Assembly: GCA_037178625.1 (NCBI GenBank)
Contig: JAWZXG010000056.1
Location: forward strand, 1 to 56,580
Direction: 5' to 3'
Length of the DNA stretch: 56,580 nt
Origin: Skeletonema tropicum
Lineage: Eukaryota > Bacillariophyta > Thalassiosirophyceae > Thalassiosirales > Thalassiosiraceae
Both the position numbers and the translations under genes were made by a program. Under the pieces are notes generated by a model, which saw only the letters and a list, made by a program, of their open reading frames with translations, searched no databases and was not told the origin of the DNA. Shown here piece after piece: positions 46,194-56,580 of the stretch (position 1 is the stretch's first letter; every line of letters begins with the position of its first letter).

Positions 46194-48751
46194 ACCAACT
46201 CAATGAAGCGAAGATCTCATTTTGTGTATGCTATGTCCGTGAATGCAATGATTGAGCTCATGGATGCTCGCTATTGCTATGATGATCAAGCAATACGGCG
46301 TGGAGGGCGTTTGATGATTCGAACATCGCAGCAGCAGTAAGAGTACAGCAACACACCCCCGCCCCGCCCTCTCGTTACGCAAATACAACAACCCCATCAA
46401 TGGCAATCACACCTTTTATCAAAAATGGGCCAAATCCGTCGGAACTGATGGCCAATTCCGTCCAAATCAACAGCGTGTTCACGAAGCATTCATCAAGGGA
46501 ATGGACGCTCACGTATCCAACCTAGCTCCAAATGAATGGCGCACTGGTCAATACCATCTAGTCCAACCCCCTCTCAACTCCACCGAACACCTATGGTACA
46601 ATTGGCGAACCACAGTCGAACAGCAAGGGTGTCAAATGATCAATACAATCATGTTACGTGATCCACTCAACCATGCCATGTCGTTATATAAAATTATCAA
46701 GAATAAGAATGGAACGAGGGACGAATGGATGGATCATTTGGAATCTCCGGCTGGTACAGGCAAATGGTCGACCATTTTGGATTTTGTACTGTATAATATC
46801 AATGGACCTGTAGGTCGAAATCCGTATTATGCTACCAAGGAAGAGAAGGTACAAAGAGGTATGGAATTGTTAGCACGTCATTTTGATGTGGTAAGTTTCA
46901 ACAATCATACCCACTTCAAGGATCAAGTGTTGAGTTATACAGGGTGGAAGGACTTGCCCATGCCGCATATGAATGTGCACAAGAAACCAATTGAATTTAC
47001 CAAGGGGGAGGTGGAGAAGTTGTACAAGTTGTTGGTGAAGAATGGAGATGTGGATTTTGCGGATGCGGTGAAGCAGAGGTATACTGGACATTTGTCGTAT
47101 TTGTCAAATGTTTGATGTTTGTTTGATGCTAGATGTAGTGGTGGGAGATATTGTAGACGAGTAATGAAGTAGCGAGCGACAATCTAATGATGACTTTCTC
47201 TCTCTCTCTAGAGCATTACCATTACATACGATACCACCAATTCTATTCTATTCCATTTTATCTATTGTATTGGTTGGCCTTCAGATCTTCTCTACTACTC
47301 GGCCAATCAAGACGATGAGTAGTGATTTGGAAAGCTGTCATTCTCATTGCGCTCTATCGATTGGTTGTATTGTAGTTTCAAAGTCAAGCCAAATACATAT
47401 CAATCTTTTGTCAATCGACTCAAACTAAATCGACCCCTACATGGTAAGTACGTCGAGCCCCGAGCGAAGCCACATTCCAAATCGAATCGAATTTTCAAAA
47501 AGAGAAGAGTAACAACAAGACAACCATTGGAATCGTCATTTCAAGCTCTATCGATTAGTAGAATAAACGCAGCTCGTCCTCGCTCCCGCCTGCAGTCGCT
47601 CAAGACACTTCCACTGAATCCAAAATAATATACACTGACAATCGGCACCATCAATGATAGGTTGGCACGGACGCATCCAAACGCTTCGCTGAAGAACGAC
47701 CACTAGGCACCGGCGTTTCCACCAACTGGCCTCGGCTACGCTCGGCATATTGTTGTTGCTTGGCTTGTGGTTGATTGTAGTATTTATGATTCAGAGGACT
47801 CCAACCACAAGCCACAAACAAGCCTCATGCCGACGATACTATCGATACTGCTTCTGCTTGTGGTTGGAGGAGATGATGATGTTGCGCTGCTTGTGGTGTG
47901 GTTGGCTCTTGTGTATTTATTATTCACAAACTCCTCCAACTCCACCACAAGCAACTCCTCCAACCACACGCTGCGCAACATCATTGCCGACGAGGAGTTG
48001 CTGGTGTTGGAGTTGGAGTTAGAAGTACTACCAGTTGATGCTGCTTGTGGTTGGAGGAGGAGGACGATGATTGGTGTGAGGAATGAAGGTTGATTGTTAT
48101 ATTATACTCATCGGTCGGCGAGTCAATATAGTGATGGTGCATGTGATGATATTGGACGTCATTCCTCATTCTGCTTATCTGTATTTGCGAGGGTGAGCGG
48201 TAGCGAGGCCGAGCTGTGATTATTATTGATTAATATAATATACATCGATATACGTCGTGCGTCGTGCCAACTGTCTGGAGCATAGCCCGCCGCATTAAAG
48301 TGGTCGCTTTTTATTTTTTATTAGTGGGCGGTCGGCCGAGCACCGTTTATACAGTTCGATTTTGTTGCATAAAGATGATACTAATCGATTATTATTCGGC
48401 TTGAAAAGACGATTCCAATGGTTGTCTTAATTCTGCCTGGAAAGTCGGATCTGGCCCTGTCGATGACTTCTCGACCCGTTTTGACCTGATCGATTGCACC
48501 AAAGTCACCCAATCAGGTCGATTATACGCCAAATCGATAGAGCTCGATGAAAGCTTTCCAAAACGACACTTATCGCCGTCATTGGTCTACTAGAAGGAAA
48601 GATACGACCGTTATCATCATTGTGAGCTGCTCAAGCAAGGTGAAGGTGAAGGTCAAAAATTCAAAAGTGAATGCCGGATTCTCAAATCAAGATGCCCGTC
48701 TCAAATAACATACCGTCATCGCCATGCCATCAGTGCAGATATGGTAAGTAG
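46194..48751 (+). repeat. Tandem unit 19
   Basis: 2,558 bp. One T lost in the T run near 48480 is the only difference seen from unit 2. Confidence 0.97.
46501..47115 (+). CDS. Sulfotransferase-type protein, unit 19 (intact 204-aa frame)
   Basis: Consensus sequence, with the upstream extension open. Confidence 0.8.
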   Translation: MDAHVSNLAPNEWRTGQYHLVQPPLNSTEHLWYNWRTTVEQQGCQMINTIMLRDPLNHAMSLYKIIKNKNGTRDEWMDHLESPAGTGKWSTILDFVLYNINGPVGRNPYYATKEEKVQRGMELLARHFDVVSFNNHTHFKDQVLSYTGWKDLPMPHMNVHKKPIEFTKGEVEKLYKLLVKNGDVDFADAVKQRYTGHLSYLSNV

Positions 48752-51314
48752 ACCAACTCAATGAAGCGAAGATCTCATTTTGTGTATGCTATGTCCGTGA
48801 ATGCAATGATTGAGCTCATGGATGCTCGCTATTGCTATGATGATCAAGCAATACGGCGTGGAGGGCGTTTGATGATTCGAACATCGCAGCAGCAGTAAGA
48901 GTACAGCAACACACCCCCGCCCCGCCCTCTCGTTACGCAAATACAACAACCCCATCAATGGCAATCACACCTTTTATCAAAAATGGGCCAAATCCGTCGG
49001 AACTGATGGCCAATTCCGTCCAAATCAACAGCGTGTTCACGAAGCATTCATCAAGGGAATGGACGCTCACGTATCCAACCTAGCTCCAAATGAATGGCGC
49101 ACTGGTCAATACCATCTAGTCCAACCCCCTCTCAACTCCACCGAACACCTATGGTACAATTGGCGAACCACAGTCGAACAGCAAGGGTGTCAAATGATCA
49201 ATACAATCATGTTACGTGATCCACTCAACCATGCCATGTCGTTATATAAAATTATCAAGAATAAGAATGGAACGAGGGACGAATGGATGGATCATTTGGA
49301 ATCTCCGGCTGGTACAGGCAAATGGTCGACCATTTTGGATTTTGTACTGTATAATATCAATGGACCTGTAGGTCGAAATCCGTATTATGCTACCAAGGAA
49401 GAGAAGGTACAAAGAGGTATGGAATTGTTAGCACGTCATTTTGATGTGGTAAGTTTCAACAATCATACCCACTTCAAGGATCAAGTGTTGAGTTATACAG
49501 GGTGGAAGGACTTGCCCATGCCGCATATGAATGTGCACAAGAAACCAATTGAATTTACCAAGGGGGAGGTGGAGAAGTTGTACAAGTTGTTGGTGAAGAA
49601 TGGAGATGTGGATTTTGCGGATGCGGTGAAGCAGAGGTATACTGGACATTTGTCGTATTTGTCAAATGTTTGATGTTTGTTTGATGCTAGATGTAGTGGT
49701 GGGAGATATTGTAGACGAGTAATGAAGTAGCGAGCGACAATCTAATGATGACTTTCTCTCTCTCTCTAGAGCATTACCATTACATACGATACCACCAATT
49801 CTATTCTATTCCATTTTATCTATTGTATTGGTTGGCCTTCAGATCTTCTCTACTACTCGGCCAATCAAGACGATGAGTAGTGATTTGGAAAGCTGTCATT
49901 CTCATTGCGCTCTATCGATTGGTTGTATTGTAGTTTCAAAGTCAAGCCAAATACATATCAATCTTTTGTCAATCGACTCAAACTAAATCGACCCCTACAT
50001 GGTAAGTACGTCGAGCCCCGAGCGAAGCCAGCCACATTCCAAATCGAATCGAATTTTCAAAAAGAGAAGAGTAACAACAAGACAACCATTGGAATCGTCA
50101 TTTCAAGCTCTATCGATTAGTAGAATAAACGCAGCTCGTCCTCGCTCCCGCCTGCAGTCGCTCAAGACACTTCCACTGAATCCAAAATAATATACACTGA
50201 CAATCGGCACCATCAATGATAGGTTGGCACGGACGCATCCAAACGCTTCGCTGAAGAACGACCACTAGGCACCGGCGTTTCCACCAACTGGCCTCGGCTA
50301 CGCTCGGCATATTGTTGTTGCTTGGCTTGTGGTTGATTGTAGTATTTATGATTCAGAGGACTCCAACCACAAGCCACAAACAAGCCTCATGCCGACGATA
50401 CTATCGATACTGCTTCTGCTTGTGGTTGGAGGAGATGATGATGTTGCGCTGCTTGTGGTGTGGTTGGCTCTTGTGTATTTATTATTCACAAACTCCTCCA
50501 ACTCCACCACAAGCAACTCCTCCAACCACACGCTGCGCAACATCATTGCCGACGAGGAGTTGCTGGTGTTGGAGTTGGAGTTAGAAGTACTACCAGTTGA
50601 TGCTGCTTGTGGTTGGAGGAGGAGGACGATGATTGGTGTGAGGAATGAAGGTTGATTGTTATATTATACTCATCGGTCGGCGAGTCAATATAGTGATGGT
50701 GCATGTGATGATATTGGACGTCATTCCTCATTCTGCTTATCTGTATTTGCGAGGGTGAGCGGTAGCGAGGCCGAGCTGTGATTATTATTGATTAATATAA
50801 TATACATCGATATACGTCGTGCGTCGTGCCAACTGTCTGGAGCATAGCCCGCCGCATTAAAGTGGTCGCTTTTTATTTTTTATTAGTGGGCGGTCGGCCG
50901 AGCACCGTTTATACAGTTCGATTTTGTTGCATAAAGATGATACTAATCGATTATTATTCGGCTTGAAAAGACGATTCCAATGGTTGTCTTAATTCTGCCT
51001 GGAAAGTCGGATCTGGCCCTGTCGATGACTTCTCGACCCGTTTTTGACCTGATCGATTGCACCAAAGTCACCCAATCAGGTCGATTATACGCCAAATCGA
51101 TAGAGCTCGATGAAAGCTTTCCAAAACGACACTTATCGCCGTCATTGGTCTACTAGAAGGAAAGATACGACCGTTATCATCATTGTGAGCTGCTCAAGCA
51201 AGGTGAAGGTGAAGGTCAAAAATTCAAAAGTGAATGCCGGATTCTCAAATCAAGATGCCCGTCTCAAATAACATACCGTCATCGCCATGCCATCAGTGCA
51301 GATATGGTAAGTAG
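48752..51314 (+). repeat. Tandem unit 20
   Basis: 2,563 bp. A 4-bp duplication gives GAAGCCAGCCAC near 50028. Confidence 0.97.
49059..49673 (+). CDS. Sulfotransferase-type protein, unit 20 (intact 204-aa frame)
   Basis: Consensus sequence, with the upstream extension open. Confidence 0.8.
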   Translation: MDAHVSNLAPNEWRTGQYHLVQPPLNSTEHLWYNWRTTVEQQGCQMINTIMLRDPLNHAMSLYKIIKNKNGTRDEWMDHLESPAGTGKWSTILDFVLYNINGPVGRNPYYATKEEKVQRGMELLARHFDVVSFNNHTHFKDQVLSYTGWKDLPMPHMNVHKKPIEFTKGEVEKLYKLLVKNGDVDFADAVKQRYTGHLSYLSNV

Positions 51315-53876
51315 ACCAACTCAATGAAGCGAAGATCTCATTTTGTGTATGCTATGTCCGTGAATGCAATGATTGAGCTCATGGATGCTCGCTATTGCTA
51401 TGATGATCAAGCAATACGGCGTGGAGGGCGTTTGATGATTCGAACATCGCAGCAGCAGTAGTAAGAGTACAGCAACACACCCCCGCCCCGCCCTCTCGTT
51501 ACGCAAATACAACAACCCCATCAATGGCAATCACACCTTTTATCAAAAATGGGCCAAATCCGTCGGAACTGATGGCCAATTCCGTCCAAATCAACAGCGT
51601 GTTCACGAAGCATTCATCAAGGGAATGGACGCTCACGTATCCAACCTAGCTCCAAATGAATGGCGCACTGGTCAATACCATCTAGTCCAACCCCCTCTCA
51701 ACTCCACCGAACACCTATGGTACAATTGGCGAACCACAGTCGAACAGCAAGGGTGTCAAATGATCAATACAATCATGTTACGTGATCCACTCAACCATGC
51801 CATGTCGTTATATAAAATTATCAAGAATAAGAATGGAACGAGGGACGAATGGATGGATCATTTGGAATCTCCGGCTGGTACAGGCAAATGGTCGACCATT
51901 TTGGATTTTGTACTGTATAATATCAATGGACCTGTAGGTCGAAATCCGTATTATGCTACCAAGGAAGAGAAGGTACAAAGAGGTATGGAATTGTTAGCAC
52001 GTCATTTTGATGTGGTAAGTTTCAACAATCATACCCACTTCAAGGATCAAGTGTTGAGTTATACAGGGTGGAAGGACTTGCCCATGCCGCATATGAATGT
52101 GCACAAGAAACCAATTGAATTTACCAAGGGGGAGGTGGAGAAGTTGTACAAGTTGTTGGTGAAGAATGGAGATGTGGATTTTGCGGATGCGGTGAAGCAG
52201 AGGTATACTGGACATTTGTCGTATTTGTCAAATGTTTGATGTTTGTTTGATGCTAGATGTAGTGGTGGGAGATATTGTAGACGAGTAATGAAGTAGCGAG
52301 CGACAATCTAATGATGACTTTCTCTCTCTCTCTAGAGCATTACCATTACATACGATACCACCAATTCTATTCTATTCCATTTTATCTATTGTATTGGTTG
52401 GCCTTCAGATCTTCTCTACTACTCGGCCAATCAAGACGATGAGTAGTGATTTGGAAAGCTGTCATTCTCATTGCGCTCTATCGATTGGTTGTATTGTAGT
52501 TTCAAAGTCAAGCCAAATACATATCAATCTTTTGTCAATCGACTCAAACTAAATCGACCCCTACATGGTAAGTACGTCGAGCCCCGAGCGAAGCCACATT
52601 CCAAATCGAATCGAATTTTCAAAAAGAGAAGAGTAACAACAAGACAACCATTGGAATCGTCATTTCAAGCTCTATCGATTAGTAGAATAAACGCAGCTCG
52701 TCCTCGCTCCCGCCTGCAGTCGCTCAAGACACTTCCACTGAATCCAAAATAATATACACTGACAATCGGCACCATCAATGATAGGTTGGCACGGACGCAT
52801 CCAAACGCTTCGCTGAAGAACGACCACTAGGCACCGGCGTTTCCACCAACTGGCCTCGGCTACGCTCGGCATATTGTTGTTGCTTGGCTTGTGGTTGATT
52901 GTAGTATTTATGATTCAGAGGACTCCAACCACAAGCCACAAACAAGCCTCATGCCGACGATACTATCGATACTGCTTCTGCTTGTGGTTGGAGGAGATGA
53001 TGATGTTGCGCTGCTTGTGGTGTGGTTGGCTCTTGTGTATTTATTATTCACAAACTCCTCCAACTCCACCACAAGCAACTCCTCCAACCACACGCTGCGC
53101 AACATCATTGCCGACGAGGAGTTGCTGGTGTTGGAGTTGGAGTTAGAAGTACTACCAGTTGATGCTGCTTGTGGTTGGAGGAGGAGGACGATGATTGGTG
53201 TGAGGAATGAAGGTTGATTGTTATATTATACTCATCGGTCGGCGAGTCAATATAGTGATGGTGCATGTGATGATATTGGACGTCATTCCTCATTCTGCTT
53301 ATCTGTATTTGCGAGGGTGAGCGGTAGCGAGGCCGAGCTGTGATTATTATTGATTAATATAATATACATCGATATACGTCGTGCGTCGTGCCAACTGTCT
53401 GGAGCATAGCCCGCCGCATTAAAGTGGTCGCTTTTTATTTTTTATTAGTGGGCGGTCGGCCGAGCACCGTTTATACAGTTCGATTTTGTTGCATAAAGAT
53501 GATACTAATCGATTATTATTCGGCTTGAAAAGACGATTCCAATGGTTGTCTTAATTCTGCCTGGAAAGTCGGATCTGGCCCTGTCGATGACTTCTCGACC
53601 CGTTTTTGACCTGATCGATTGCACCAAAGTCACCCAATCAGGTCGATTATACGCCAAATCGATAGAGCTCGATGAAAGCTTTCCAAAACGACACTTATCG
53701 CCGTCATTGGTCTACTAGAAGGAAAGATACGACCGTTATCATCATTGTGAGCTGCTCAAGCAAGGTGAAGGTGAAGGTCAAAAATTCAAAAGTGAATGCC
53801 GGATTCTCAAATCAAGATGCCCGTCTCAAATAACATACCGTCATCGCCATGCCATCAGTGCAGATATGGTAAGTAG
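51315..53876 (+). repeat. Tandem unit 21
   Basis: 2,562 bp. A 3-bp duplication gives CAGTAGTAAGAG near 51460, directly at the GTAAGA donor-like site. Confidence 0.97.
51625..52239 (+). CDS. Sulfotransferase-type protein, unit 21 (intact 204-aa frame)
   Basis: Consensus 204 residues. The 3-bp duplication near 51460 adds one codon in the upstream extension but introduces no frameshift. Confidence 0.8.
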   Translation: MDAHVSNLAPNEWRTGQYHLVQPPLNSTEHLWYNWRTTVEQQGCQMINTIMLRDPLNHAMSLYKIIKNKNGTRDEWMDHLESPAGTGKWSTILDFVLYNINGPVGRNPYYATKEEKVQRGMELLARHFDVVSFNNHTHFKDQVLSYTGWKDLPMPHMNVHKKPIEFTKGEVEKLYKLLVKNGDVDFADAVKQRYTGHLSYLSNV

Positions 53877-56436
53877 ACCAACTCAATGAAGCGAAGATCT
53901 CATTTTGTGTATGCTATGTCCGTGAATGCAATGATTGAGCTCATGGATGCTCGCTATTGCTATGATGATCAAGCAATACGGCGTGGAGGGCGTTTGATGA
54001 TTCGAACATCGCAGCAGCAGTAAGAGTACAGCAACACACCCCCGCCCCGCCCTCTCGTTACGCAAATACAACAACCCCATCAATGGCAATCACACCTTTT
54101 ATCAAAAATGGGCCAAATCCGTCGGAACTGATGGCCAATTCCGTCCAAATCAACAGCGTGTTCACGAAGCATTCATCAAGGGAATGGACGCTCACGTATC
54201 CAACCTAGCTCCAAATGAATGGCGCACTGGTCAATACCATCTAGTCCAACCCCCTCTCAACTCCACCGAACACCTATGGTACAATTGGCGAACCACAGTC
54301 GAACAGCAAGGGTGTCAAATGATCAATACAATCATGTTACGTGATCCACTCAACCATGCCATGTCGTTATATAAAATTATCAAGAATAAGAATGGAACGA
54401 GGGACGAATGGATGGATCATTTGGAATCTCCGGCTGGTACAGGCAAATGGTCGACCATTTTGGATTTTGTACTGTATAATATCAATGGACCTGTAGGTCG
54501 AAATCCGTATTATGCTACCAAGGAAGAGAAGGTACAAAGAGGTATGGAATTGTTAGCACGTCATTTTGATGTGGTAAGTTTCAACAATCATACCCACTTC
54601 AAGGATCAAGTGTTGAGTTATACAGGGTGGAAGGACTTGCCCATGCCGCATATGAATGTGCACAAGAAACCAATTGAATTTACCAAGGGGGAGGTGGAGA
54701 AGTTGTACAAGTTGTTGGTGAAGAATGGAGATGTGGATTTTGCGGATGCGGTGAAGCAGAGGTATACTGGACATTTGTCGTATTTGTCAAATGTTTGATG
54801 TTTGTTTGATGCTAGATGTAGTGGTGGGAGATATTGTAGACGAGTAATGAAGTAGCGAGCGACAATCTAATGATGACTTTCTCTCTCTCTCTAGAGCATT
54901 ACCATTACATACGATACCACCAATTCTATTCTATTCCATTTTATCTATTGTATTGGTTGGCCTTCAGATCTTCTCTACTACTCGGCCAATCAAGACGATG
55001 AGTAGTGATTTGGAAAGCTGTCATTCTCATTGCGCTCTATCGATTGGTTGTATTGTAGTTTCAAAGTCAAGCCAAATACATATCAATCTTTTGTCAATCG
55101 ACTCAAACTAAATCGACCCCTACATGGTAAGTACGTCGAGCCCCGAGCGAAGCCACATTCCAAATCGAATCGAATTTTCAAAAAGAGAAGAGTAACAACA
55201 AGACAACCATTGGAATCGTCATTTCAAGCTCTATCGATTAGTAGAATAAACGCAGCTCGTCCTCGCTCCCGCCTGCAGTCGCTCAAGACACTTCCACTGA
55301 ATCCAAAATAATATACACTGACAATCGGCACCATCAATGATAGGTTTGGCACGGACGCATCCAAACGCTTCGCTGAAGAACGACCACTAGGCACCGGCGT
55401 TTCCACCAACTGGCCTCGGCTACGCTCGGCATATTGTTGTTGCTTGGCTTGTGGTTGATTGTAGTATTTATGATTCAGAGGACTCCAACCACAAGCCACA
55501 AACAAGCCTCATGCCGACGATACTATCGATACTGCTTCTGCTTGTGGTTGGAGGAGATGATGATGTTGCGCTGCTTGTGGTGTGGTTGGCTCTTGTGTAT
55601 TTATTATTCACAAACTCCTCCAACTCCACCACAAGCAACTCCTCCAACCACACGCTGCGCAACATCATTGCCGACGAGGAGTTGCTGGTGTTGGAGTTGG
55701 AGTTAGAAGTACTACCAGTTGATGCTGCTTGTGGTTGGAGGAGGAGGACGATGATTGGTGTGAGGAATGAAGGTTGATTGTTATATTATACTCATCGGTC
55801 GGCGAGTCAATATAGTGATGGTGCATGTGATTGATATTGGACGTCATTCCTCATTCTGCTTATCTGTATTTGCGAGGGTGAGCGGTAGCGAGGCCGAGCT
55901 GTGATTATATTGATTAATATAATATACATCGATATACGTCGTGCGTCGTGCCAACTGTCTGGAGCATAGCCCGCCGCATTAAAGTGGTCGCTTTTTATTT
56001 TTATTAGTGGGCGGTCGGCCGAGCACCGTTTATACAGTTCGATTTTGTTGCATAAAGATGATACTAATCGATTATTATTCGGCTTGAAAAGACGATTCCA
56101 ATGGTTGTCTTAATTCTGCCTGGAAAGTCGGATCTGGCCCTGTCGATGACTTCTCGACCCGTTTTTGACCTGATCGATTGCACCAAAGTCACCCCAAATC
56201 AGGTCGATTATACGCCAAATCGATAGAGCTCGATGAAAGCTTTCCAAAACGACACTTATCGCCGTCATGGTCTACTAGAAGGAAAGATACGACCGTTATC
56301 ATCATTGTGAGCTGCTCAAGCAAGGTGAAGGTGAAGGTCAAAAATTCAAAAGTGAATGCCGGATTCTCAAATCAAGATGCCCGTCTCAAATAACATACCG
56401 TCATCGCCATGCCATCAGTGCAGATATGGTAAGTAG
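53877..56436 (+). repeat. Tandem unit 22
   Basis: 2,560 bp. Clean through the gene, but with at least six small indels after 55340 (near 55345, 55831, 55908, 56000, 56194 and 56268). Confidence 0.97.
54184..54798 (+). CDS. Sulfotransferase-type protein, unit 22 (intact 204-aa frame)
   Basis: Consensus 204 residues with the upstream extension open. Last complete copy in the window. Confidence 0.8.
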   Translation: MDAHVSNLAPNEWRTGQYHLVQPPLNSTEHLWYNWRTTVEQQGCQMINTIMLRDPLNHAMSLYKIIKNKNGTRDEWMDHLESPAGTGKWSTILDFVLYNINGPVGRNPYYATKEEKVQRGMELLARHFDVVSFNNHTHFKDQVLSYTGWKDLPMPHMNVHKKPIEFTKGEVEKLYKLLVKNGDVDFADAVKQRYTGHLSYLSNV

Positions 56437-56580
56437 ACCAACTCAATGAAGCGAAGATCTCATTTTGTGTATGCTATGTCCGTGAATGCAATGATTGAGC
56501 TCATGGATGCTCGCTATGCTATGATGATCAAGCAATACGGCGTGGAGGGCGTTTGATGATTCGAACATCGCAGCAGCAGT
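56437..56580 (+). repeat. Tandem unit 23, cut by the window end
   Basis: First 144 bp of a further unit, with one T lost near 56517. It ends before the sulfotransferase frame. Confidence 0.95.

Larger units (their letters stand above)
1..56580 (+). repeat. Head-to-tail tandem array, 22 full units of ~2.56 kb plus a partial unit
   Basis: The phrase ACCAACTCAATGAAGCG opens the window and recurs at 2563, 5122, 7682, 10242, 12812, 15392, 17974, 20550, 23128, 25703, 28268, 30829, 33389, 35948, 38515, 41074, 43635, 46194, 48752, 51315, 53877 and 56437. All copies share one orientation and the whole intervening sequence repeats. The modal period is 2,559 bp. Differences seen by eye are nearly all 1-2 base indels; only about two substitutions were noticed (unit 1 C-rich tract, unit 8 T-rich tract). 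The phase chosen for unit 1 is arbitrary, set by the window edge. Unequal crossing-over or rolling amplification with homogenisation would give this structure, and so would an assembler duplicating reads. Confidence 0.99.

Noticed and set aside
1..56580. CRISPR array or bacterial repeat cassette
   Set aside because: Period of 2.56 kb with no spacer variation, no cas-like genes, and splice-like signals. The layout is eukaryotic.

Overview
The window is one head-to-tail tandem array. It holds 22 complete copies of a unit of about 2,559 bp (lengths 2,558-2,582 bp), and a 23rd copy is cut off after 144 bp by the window end. The array runs off both edges, so its true length is unknown. Every unit has the same content in the same orientation, and no unique sequence interrupts it. 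I compared copies by eye, not by formal alignment.

The one confident gene per unit is a plus-strand sulfotransferase-type protein. It is 204 codons from its only in-frame ATG; the frame is open about 61 codons further upstream. The C-terminal two thirds show the PAPS 3'-phosphate-binding signature (IMLRDPLNHAMSLY), a strand plus NV motif, and a C-terminal D..Y region. The N-terminal PAPS 5'-phosphosulfate loop is not visible, so the open frame is either the 3' exon of a spliced gene or a truncated copy. Ten copies (units 1-4, 12, 16, 19-22) have this frame intact, five (units 13, 14, 15, 17, 18) carry one indel, and seven (units 5-11) carry two to six.

The remaining ~1.95 kb of each unit holds a CT microsatellite, several consensus-like GTAAGT/GTAAGA donor sites, and a low-complexity TTG/GGA-rich block. 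That block has an 88-codon frame encoding a hydrophobic segment followed by clustered N-glycosylation sequons. Four nested inverted-repeat pairs share nearly the same centre, which makes about half the unit (about 1.24 kb) look like a decayed palindrome. ATCGAT occurs seven times per unit.

The organism is a eukaryote, judging from GT-AG-like splice signals, a luminal-type sulfotransferase with sequons, low gene density and no bacterial gene organisation. A microalga such as a diatom or another stramenopile would fit, but the sequence does not prove this. The copies differ almost only by single-base indels, concentrated in units 5-11 (about 10.2-28 kb). That pattern is more typical of uncorrected long-read error than of mutation. 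The true copies may therefore be almost identical, through recent amplification, strong homogenisation or assembly artefact.
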